Assembly: GCA_025356765.1 (NCBI GenBank)
Contig: JANXRO010000269.1
Coordinates: 1 to 20,753, forward strand
Source: Hyphomicrobiales bacterium
GTDB lineage: Bacteria; Pseudomonadota; Alphaproteobacteria; Rhizobiales; Aestuariivirgaceae
DNA length: 20,753 nt
Reading direction: 5' to 3'
In this document: positions 15,348 through 20,753 of the stretch, one piece after another
Position numbering within the stretch: the stretch's first letter is position 1
Layout: each line of letters starts with the position of its first letter
Program-made: the position numbers and the translations under genes
The notes under the pieces: generated by a model
Database searches by the model: none
What the model saw: the letters and a program-made list of their open reading frames with translations, nothing else
What the model was told of the DNA's origin: nothing

Positions 15348-16406
15348 ATGCCATCAACTATTAAAGGCCCAGCCATATTCCTGGCTCAATTTGCGGGCGA
15401 TCAAGCGCCTTTCAATTCATTCAAATCCATTTGCAAATGGGCTGCATCGCTAGGGTATAAAGGCGTGCAAGTGCCCACGTGGGATGGCCGTTTGATTGAT
15501 TTGAAAAAGGCTGCCGCATCCAAAACCTATTGCGATGAATTAAAGGGTACGGCGGCCGAATTTGGTTTGGAAATCACCGAGCTTTCAACCCACCTTCAAG
15601 GCCAATTGGTTGCGGTGAACCCGGTTTATGATGAAGCTTTTGATGCGTTTGCGCCGAAAGAAGTTCAGGGCAATCCCAAGGCCCGCCAAGCTTGGGCCTG
15701 TGATCAAGTGAAACTGGCGGCGGCGGCTTCCAAACATTTGGGGTTAATTTCGCATGTATCCTTCACCGGCGCACTGTGCTGGCCGTATCTTTATTCGTGG
15801 CCGCCACGTCCAGCCGGAATGATTGATGAAGGCTTTTCTGAATTGGCCCGCCGTTGGAAGCCCTTGCTGGATGCGATGGATGAGAACGGCGTGGATGTGG
15901 GGTTCGAGATCCACCCCGGCGAAGACGTGATGGATGGCATTACGTTTGAAATGTTCTTGGAAAAACTCAAAGGCCACAAGCGTTGCCAGATCAATTACGA
16001 TCCATCGCATTTCGTGTTGCAGCAATTGGATTATCTCGATTTCATCGACATTTATCACGAACGCATTTGTGCCTTCCATGTGAAGGATGCTGAATTCAAC
16101 CCCAACGGCCGCCAAGGCGTTTATTCAGGCTTCCAAAATTGGACGCAGCGGGCCGGGCGCTTCCGTTCCTTAGGCGATGGTCAAGTGGATTTTTCTGGTA
16201 TATTCTCCAAACTTTCCCAATATAATTATAAATCTTGGGCTGTGTTGGAATGGGAATGCTGCCTTAAATCATCGGATCAAGGTGCCGCAGAAGGCGCACC
16301 CTTCATCGCATCCCACATCATCCAAACCACCGGCAAGGCGTTTGATGATTTTGCCGCGGGAGAGGGCGTGAACACAGCGCAAATTAAGAGAATGTTGGGG
16401 ATTTGA
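15348..16406 (+). CDS. TIM-barrel sugar phosphate isomerase/epimerase
   Basis: This 352-residue protein belongs to the xylose-isomerase-like/AP-endonuclease-2 TIM-barrel superfamily. Likely metal ligands are E187 in FEIHPGED, D218 and H221 in NYDPSHF, H244 in AFHVKD, and E301/E303 in VLEWEC. The N-terminal strand YKGVQVPTWDGR is also typical. Members isomerise, epimerise or dehydrate sugars and inositols; the actual substrate here is unknown. A very good ribosome binding site AAGGGAGG (15334-15341) lies 6 nt before the ATG. The gene is 24 nt from gyrB, with no terminator visible between them, so read-through from the replication operon is possible. Confidence 0.88.
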   Translation: MPSTIKGPAIFLAQFAGDQAPFNSFKSICKWAASLGYKGVQVPTWDGRLIDLKKAAASKTYCDELKGTAAEFGLEITELSTHLQGQLVAVNPVYDEAFDAFAPKEVQGNPKARQAWACDQVKLAAAASKHLGLISHVSFTGALCWPYLYSWPPRPAGMIDEGFSELARRWKPLLDAMDENGVDVGFEIHPGEDVMDGITFEMFLEKLKGHKRCQINYDPSHFVLQQLDYLDFIDIYHERICAFHVKDAEFNPNGRQGVYSGFQNWTQRAGRFRSLGDGQVDFSGIFSKLSQYNYKSWAVLEWECCLKSSDQGAAEGAPFIASHIIQTTGKAFDDFAAGEGVNTAQIKRMLGI

Positions 16407-16462
16407 TCCGCCTCTAGCAAATTTCTCTGCCAAGCACTATCTTAACGCCAGAGGATCAACCC

Positions 16463-16696
16463 ATGGCTATGACCGCTCACGATATTGAACGCTTCATCAA
16501 AGACGCACTTCCCGATGCAATCGTCGAGATCAGCGATCTTGCGGGGGATGGCAATCATTATTCGGCCAACGTGATCTCTGCCAGCTTCATAGGCAAAAAC
16601 CGTGTGCAGCAACACCAAATGGTCTATGCCGCCCTCAAAGGCAACATGGGTGGCGTGTTGCACGCGTTGGCTTTGCAAACCAGCGCACCGGAGTGA
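16463..16696 (+). CDS. bolA: BolA-family protein
   Basis: The 77-residue protein has the short alpha-beta BolA fold: AHDIERFIKDALPDAIVEISDLAGDG, then HYSANVISASF, and VQQHQMVYAAL ending the helix. BolA proteins hold [2Fe-2S] clusters jointly with CGFS monothiol glutaredoxins and act in iron-sulfur trafficking or iron signalling. The glutaredoxin gene lies 200 nt downstream, which supports this role. AGAGGA precedes the ATG. By length and sequence it is closer to the short IbaG/BolA2-like form than to long BolA. A second in-frame ATG two codons later is possible. Confidence 0.92.
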   Translation: MAMTAHDIERFIKDALPDAIVEISDLAGDGNHYSANVISASFIGKNRVQQHQMVYAALKGNMGGVLHALALQTSAPE

Positions 16697-16699
16697 CCC

Positions 16700-16879
16700 A
16701 TGGATATGGTTTTAAGGTTTCTTGCTTTCGCGGGAATTGCACTAGTGGTGTTTATCCCATTCTGGTACGCATCTCGAAAAAAGCCCAGCCATCGCGATAG
16801 AGACCATAACCTTTCTCCACCCGAAGTAAGCTCTGGTGCTGACGCAAACGCTAATTTTGATGCCTTCATTCATCACTAA
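16700..16879 (+). CDS. Small single-pass membrane protein, 59 residues
   Basis: This short gene has no family I recognise. It starts MDMVLRFLAFAGIALVVFIP, a single hydrophobic helix at about residues 4-22. A basic stretch follows (SRKKPSHRDRD), then a polar tail rich in Ser, Ala, Asn and Asp that ends FDAFIHH. The basic residues just after the helix suggest that the tail is cytoplasmic. GGAG at 16690-16693, inside the end of bolA, lies 6 nt before the ATG. The gene starts 3 nt after the bolA stop and ends 18 nt before grxD. That placement and a good ribosome binding site argue that it is translated. A role in iron-sulfur handling is only guilt by association. Confidence 0.7.
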   Translation: MDMVLRFLAFAGIALVVFIPFWYASRKKPSHRDRDHNLSPPEVSSGADANANFDAFIHH

Positions 16880-16897
16880 ATCAATAGAAAGAATCCC

Positions 16898-17224
16898 ATG
16901 ACAAACATCCACACCCAAATCGATAACGAAGTAAAATCCAACGACGTTGTTCTTTACATGAAGGGCAATGCCGATATGCCGCAATGTGGCTTTTCGGGCC
17001 GCACCGTGCAAATTCTCCAACACCTCGGCGTGCCGTTTAAAGATGTGAACGTTCTGGCATCGGACGAAATTCGCCAAGGCATTAAAGATTATACCAATTG
17101 GCCAACTGTTCCCCAGCTTTACGTCAAAGGCGAATTTGTGGGCGGTGCTGATATTGTGATGGAAATGTATCAATCAGGCGAGTTGAAACAAATGCTGGCC
17201 GATAAGGGCGTTGCAACAGCCTGA
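16898..17224 (+). CDS. grxD: Monothiol glutaredoxin, CGFS type (Grx4)
   Basis: This 108-residue glutaredoxin has the single-cysteine active site CGFS at C30 in MPQCGFSGRTVQIL. It also has the glutathione-binding features NWPTVPQLYVKGEFVGGADI. Such proteins bind a glutathione-coordinated [2Fe-2S] cluster and pass it on, alone or with BolA. Its place after bolA fits this. The ribosome binding site is a modest purine tract (AGAAAGAA). The stop codon overlaps the start of the glutathione transferase gene by one base (TGATG), so the two are likely coupled. Confidence 0.95.
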   Translation: MTNIHTQIDNEVKSNDVVLYMKGNADMPQCGFSGRTVQILQHLGVPFKDVNVLASDEIRQGIKDYTNWPTVPQLYVKGEFVGGADIVMEMYQSGELKQMLADKGVATA

Positions 17225-17838
17225 TGCTGAAGCTTTTCGCCGCTGCGGGCACGTGTTCACTGGCCACTGCCATTGCGTTGGAAGAGGCAGGGGCGGACTA
17301 TGAGTTGGTGAAACTGGATTTTGCGGCGGGGGAACAGCGCGGGGCAGAATTTCTTGCGTTAAATCCAAAAGGTCGCGTGCCGGCATTGCTTACAGATCAG
17401 GGCCTCATTTCTGAAAATGTGGCTCTTCTGGCTTTTATTGCGCAAAGTTTTCCGGCGAAGAACCTGGCACCTACCAATCTGGTTCAGTTTGCCCAGATGC
17501 AGGCGTTTAATTCTTATTTATCGTCCACCGTTCACGTGAACCACGCGCATAATCGGCGTGGATATCGGTGGTCAGATGACGCGGTCGTCATTGAAGCCAT
17601 GCGTCTGAAAGTGCCGCAAAATATGAACGAGTGTTATGCGATGATTGAAAACACCATGTTCAAATCCCCTTGGGTTATGGGTGAACAATTCACGGTGGCA
17701 GATGGCTATCTTTATACAATCGATACATGGCTTCCCAACGATGGTGTGACACTTGGTGATTATCCCAAATTATTTTCGCACTTTAATCGCATCAATGAAC
17801 GCCCAGCTGTGAAGCGCGCGCTGGAACGCCACGGATAA
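17224..17838 (+). CDS. Glutathione S-transferase, beta-class-like
   Basis: The 204-residue protein has an N-terminal thioredoxin-like domain (1-80) with AAAGTCSLA, where C11 matches the active-site cysteine of bacterial beta-class enzymes. NPKGRVPALLTDQG and the SEN motif bind glutathione. A helical C-terminal domain contains MGEQFTVADGYLYT, the usual N-capping region. It probably conjugates glutathione or acts as a thiol-dependent reductase on small molecules; the substrate is unknown. It is translationally coupled to grxD and forms the end of the bolA cluster. Confidence 0.9.
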   Translation: MLKLFAAAGTCSLATAIALEEAGADYELVKLDFAAGEQRGAEFLALNPKGRVPALLTDQGLISENVALLAFIAQSFPAKNLAPTNLVQFAQMQAFNSYLSSTVHVNHAHNRRGYRWSDDAVVIEAMRLKVPQNMNECYAMIENTMFKSPWVMGEQFTVADGYLYTIDTWLPNDGVTLGDYPKLFSHFNRINERPAVKRALERHG

Positions 17839-17915
17839 TCCACCCCGTCCAAACACATAGCCCTTATGTCGTTCTTGCGATTGACGAAACACCGCGTAAC
17901 GTCTTTGTTGGCACG

Positions 17916-18812
17916 ATGAAAAAGTCCGAATCCATTTTCACTGCCGTGGCTGCCCTTGTGTTTGCCATTCTTGTTTGGTCAATAACGCCTTCGCTGGTGC
18001 GTTCATTTGCACTGGCCACGGGCCCGGCAGATAGCATCGTTATACGCATGTTTTCTGTGGCCATCATTGCTCTTCCCATTCTGTTTTTCACGGGGTGGCG
18101 TATTGATAAAAAAGATTGGCCAGTGTTTTTATTGCTGGGTTGCGTTGGCAGCTTTCTTTATTTTGTGGGTTCAATCTTCGGCTTTGCCAACGTGTCTGCC
18201 GGTGTGGGTGGCATGCTCTATGCCATCCAGCCTTTGCTTATCGCAGCGCTTGCCGCAAGCATGGGTATGGAACGGCTCTCGCTGTCAGTGATTGCTGGCA
18301 TGGTGATTTCATTCGCGGGCACGATTTATCTTTTCTCTGAAGGATTGGGCGGAACCAGTTCAGATTTGATCTTTGGCGCTGTCATGTTGTTTTTCGCCGA
18401 TGTGGCCTGGGCTATTTATGTGGTTTTTTCCAAACCCATGATCAAAAAATACGGTGCTGCAAAAACCACATTGTGGTCTTTAATTTTATGTGCGCCGCCG
18501 GCACTTGTGTTTTTCTCAAGCTCGACAATTACAACACTTCAAAACTTAAATGGCGCTGCGTGGGCTTCATTGGTTTTTTTATCGCTCATCGGCACGCTGT
18601 TATCAGTCAATTTCTGGAACTATGCCGCTGGCCGCCTGCTACCCACAACAGTTGGCGCATCGCTTTATGTGATCCCGCCTTGCGTGGCGATATTCGGTTG
18701 GCTGTTTCTGCATGAAAGCACATCGGCCACAACGTGGATTGCAGGTGCCATCATTTTGTTTGGTGTGGCCGTGGCAGAGTTTGGCAAAAGCCTCGTGAAG
18801 GAACCCGCATGA
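17916..18812 (+). CDS. EamA/DMT-family transporter
   Basis: This 298-residue inner-membrane protein has about ten hydrophobic helices arranged as two EamA halves, the usual drug/metabolite exporter topology. The N-terminal half includes ILVWSITPSLVR and the C-terminal half includes FFADVAWAIYVVFSKP and LSVNFWNYAAGRL. The family exports amino acids, metabolites or drugs, and the cargo here cannot be told from sequence. No strong ribosome binding site or promoter is clear in the 77-nt gap before it. Its stop overlaps the start of the next gene by four bases (ATGA). Confidence 0.9.
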   Translation: MKKSESIFTAVAALVFAILVWSITPSLVRSFALATGPADSIVIRMFSVAIIALPILFFTGWRIDKKDWPVFLLLGCVGSFLYFVGSIFGFANVSAGVGGMLYAIQPLLIAALAASMGMERLSLSVIAGMVISFAGTIYLFSEGLGGTSSDLIFGAVMLFFADVAWAIYVVFSKPMIKKYGAAKTTLWSLILCAPPALVFFSSSTITTLQNLNGAAWASLVFLSLIGTLLSVNFWNYAAGRLLPTTVGASLYVIPPCVAIFGWLFLHESTSATTWIAGAIILFGVAVAEFGKSLVKEPA

Positions 18813-20038
18813 ACGCTCTTGCAAAACCCACACCGTGGTATTTTCAGCCAACCACAATCTTGGTTGCGGGCTGTCTGGTGGCCATCATCAACTTCGGTGC
18901 GCGTTCAACTTTTGGGTTGTTCACTTTGCCCATCAGCCAAGCGCATCAATGGCCGCGTGAAACCTATTCCTTCGCCATTGCATTGCAAAACTTGCTCTGG
19001 GGCATCGCCACACCAGTCGCAGGCGCATTGGCAGACCGTTATGGTTCAGCGCGCGTGCTAATGGCGGGCGCATTGATTTACGCCTTGGGAATTTTAGGCA
19101 TGATTTATGCCGACACAGGCCCGATGATTGATCTTATGGGCGGCGTGTTGGTGGGCATTGGCATTGCCATGTCTTCCTTCTCAATTGTCATGGCAGCCCT
19201 TGGCCGCTTGGTGCCCCCTGAAAAACGCTCATGGGCTTTTGGCTTGGCCACGGCATCTGGCTCTCTGGGCCAGGCCTTGTTCATCTGGCCCATCGGCCAA
19301 ACTGTTTCGCTGTTCGGTTGGCAAACGGGCTTGTTGTGTTTGGCGGTTGCAGCGCTGTGTATCATTCCTTTGGCAGCGCCATTGCTTATTCAAAACACAT
19401 CTGGTGCCGCCAAGCAAAAAGGCGAGGCCGATTTAACAATGGTTCAAGCCATTGCCCAAGCGTTTGGCCATCGGTCATATTTGCTTCTTGTGGCTGGCTT
19501 TTTTGTATGTGGGTTTCAACTGGCTTTCATCACCGTGCATTTTCCGCCCTATCTGGCTGAACATGGTATCTCGAAAGAGATCGCTTGGGCCTCCATGCTG
19601 TGCATTGGGCTGTTTAATGTGGTGGGCGCCTATGCATCCGGCATCATCGGTGGTCGCGGAGAAAAGCGTTATCCTCTCAGCGCAATTTATTTTGCCCGCG
19701 CTGCCATTTATACAATTTTTATTTTGACACCCATTTCAACATTTTCAACTGTCATCTTCGCATGCGCCATCGGGTTCCTGTGGCTTTCAACCGTGCCGCT
19801 GACCATGGGTATTGTGACCACAATGTTTGGCACCCGCTATATGGCAACGCTTTATGGCTTTGTGTTTTTAAGCCATCAGATCGGTTCATTCCTTGGCGTG
19901 TGGCTGGGTGGCAGGCTTTATGATCTTTATGGCAATTATAATGTTGTGTGGTGGATGAGTGTTGGTTTGGGCGTGTTTGCTGGCCTGATCAATTTGCCCA
20001 TCAAAGAACAGCGTGCGCCAAGTTTTGAGGCAGCATAA
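18809..20038 (+). CDS. MFS transporter
   Basis: This 409-residue major facilitator superfamily protein has about twelve hydrophobic helices. Visible landmarks are ALADRYGSARVLMAG in the first cytoplasmic loop, VGIGIAMSSFSIVMAALGRL, and PPEKRSWAFGLATASGSLGQ. It resembles the oxalate/formate or monocarboxylate antiporter-type branch, but the substrate is not determinable. I chose ATG 18809 (MNALAKPTPWYF) over an upstream frame start at 18734: AAGGA lies just before it, and the extra residues would be read out of frame through the EamA gene. It forms an operon with its neighbours. Confidence 0.9.
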   Translation: MNALAKPTPWYFQPTTILVAGCLVAIINFGARSTFGLFTLPISQAHQWPRETYSFAIALQNLLWGIATPVAGALADRYGSARVLMAGALIYALGILGMIYADTGPMIDLMGGVLVGIGIAMSSFSIVMAALGRLVPPEKRSWAFGLATASGSLGQALFIWPIGQTVSLFGWQTGLLCLAVAALCIIPLAAPLLIQNTSGAAKQKGEADLTMVQAIAQAFGHRSYLLLVAGFFVCGFQLAFITVHFPPYLAEHGISKEIAWASMLCIGLFNVVGAYASGIIGGRGEKRYPLSAIYFARAAIYTIFILTPISTFSTVIFACAIGFLWLSTVPLTMGIVTTMFGTRYMATLYGFVFLSHQIGSFLGVWLGGRLYDLYGNYNVVWWMSVGLGVFAGLINLPIKEQRAPSFEAA

Positions 20039-20410
20039 ATGAACCTGCCGGGCCACAAGTTTTTTGTTGGCTTGTTCTTGGGCATCATCGTTGTTTGGCT
20101 GATGGTGATGGTGATGTTGGTGCGGGCCAGCGCCCTGGCACCCGAAGCCACAGGCACCATGCTTGCCGTGTTCGAGCCGAAAACCACGTCAGACCAAGCC
20201 TTTGCCGCCATCGCCAATTCCGGTGGCAAACCCATCCGCCAATCCAGTTTCAGCTTCATCTGGGTGGTGAGCGGCGATGAAGCAGGCCTTGCCGGAAAAC
20301 TAAAAGCCAACGGTGCATTGGGCGCATATCGCGAATTGCCGATCAGCCCAATGATCGCAGGCTGCTTTGCTTATGCAGACGCGAAGGTTTCAACAGTGTT
20401 CGGTGATTGA
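20039..20410 (+). CDS. Conserved-looking hypothetical, N-terminal membrane anchor
   Basis: I do not recognise this 123-residue protein. It has one hydrophobic helix at about 8-28 (FFVGLFLGIIVVWLMVMVML). A soluble region of about 90 residues follows, probably periplasmic, with alternating strand and helix character. It includes FSFIWVVSGDEAGLAGKL and ends ADAKVSTVFGD. The ATG directly abuts the stop of the MFS gene, so the two are very likely co-translated. It may be an accessory to the transporter, but that is inference from position. Confidence 0.65.
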   Translation: MNLPGHKFFVGLFLGIIVVWLMVMVMLVRASALAPEATGTMLAVFEPKTTSDQAFAAIANSGGKPIRQSSFSFIWVVSGDEAGLAGKLKANGALGAYRELPISPMIAGCFAYADAKVSTVFGD

Positions 20411-20456
20411 CGTTGCCCAACTTTTGAGATCAGGCCACGTTTTCTCGAAATAAAAA

Positions 20457-20753
20457 CTATTTGCTGGCGGCCTTCACAATAGCCTTGGCTGTAATACCAA
20501 ACTTTTCATACAGAATTTCTGCCGGGGCGCTGGCACCAAAACCTGTCATGCCGATGAAGTGGCCGTTGTCGCCAATGAATTTTTCCCAGCCGGTTTTCAC
20601 ACCCGCTTCAACCGCGATGCGGATTTTTTCAGTGCCCATCAATTTGGCTTTGTAGGCTTTGTTTTGCTTTTCAAACAATTCCATTGAGGGCACAGAAACC
20701 ACACGTGTGGGAATACCCTTTTTATCCAGCATGGCTTTTGCGTTGATGGCAAT
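20457..20753 (-). CDS. tkt: Transketolase, C-terminal part (runs off the window)
   Basis: These are the last 98 codons of a minus-strand gene whose start lies to the right of the window. The residues INAKAMLDKKGIPTRVVSVP, SMELFEKQ and GMTGFGASAPAEILYEKFGI are characteristic of the C-terminal domain of transketolase. That enzyme transfers two-carbon units in the pentose phosphate and Calvin pathways with thiamine diphosphate. Nothing suggests truncation other than the window edge. The gene converges with the preceding hypothetical across a 46-nt gap without a clear terminator. Confidence 0.93.
   Translation of the reverse strand: MAINAKAMLDKKGIPTRVVSVPSMELFEKQNKAYKAKLMGTEKIRIAVEAGVKTGWEKFIGDNGHFIGMTGFGASAPAEILYEKFGITAKAIVKAASK

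Noticed and set aside
18734..18808. N-terminal extension of the MFS transporter
   Set aside because: Cys/Arg-rich residues read out of frame through the EamA gene; ATG 18809 has a good ribosome binding site.
20411..20456. Bidirectional terminator between the hypothetical gene and transketolase
   Set aside because: No stable stem followed by a T-run could be found on either strand.

Overview
The window looks like ordinary core chromosome from an alphaproteobacterium of moderate GC content, possibly Hyphomicrobiales or a related order. The evidence is the gene order rpsT-dnaA-dnaN-recF-gyrB, the alphaproteobacterial style of DnaA domain I, an exact TTAA-N7-TTAA (CtrA-type) site upstream of dnaA, and a bolA/CGFS-glutaredoxin cluster. 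I call family-level taxonomy only as inference.

Layout. 1-152 holds no supportable gene but has a perfect 11-bp tandem duplication. 153-230 is a tRNA-Arg(CCG) on the minus strand with encoded CCA. 322-6290 is a tight plus-strand run: a YcfT-like acyltransferase-3 membrane protein, polA, an OmpR-type response regulator and its histidine kinase. 6367-7734 is an iron-sulfur L-serine dehydratase, convergent with a small mannose-6-phosphate-isomerase-type cupin at 7741-8088. 8123-8581 is rpsT with a strong sigma70-type promoter, a structured leader and a good terminator. 8582-9140 is a non-coding stretch of about 560 nt with several inverted repeats, CtrA-type motifs and a structured dnaA leader, but no recognisable DnaA boxes. 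9141-15323 is dnaA-dnaN-recF-gyrB, closely spaced from dnaN onward. Then come a TIM-barrel sugar isomerase/epimerase, a bolA-small membrane protein-grxD-gst cluster, an EamA-MFS-hypothetical cluster, and the 3' end of a transketolase gene on the minus strand running off the right edge.

How the genes work together. polA, dnaA, dnaN, recF and gyrB supply replication initiation, the sliding clamp, gap repair, Okazaki-fragment processing and supercoiling control. BolA and the CGFS glutaredoxin are known partners in [2Fe-2S] cluster handling. A 59-residue membrane protein encoded between them, with its own ribosome binding site, is the least explained gene here. I did not find a defence system, mobile element, CRISPR array or obvious novel multi-gene system. 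The most rewarding part to follow up is the regulatory DNA before dnaA.
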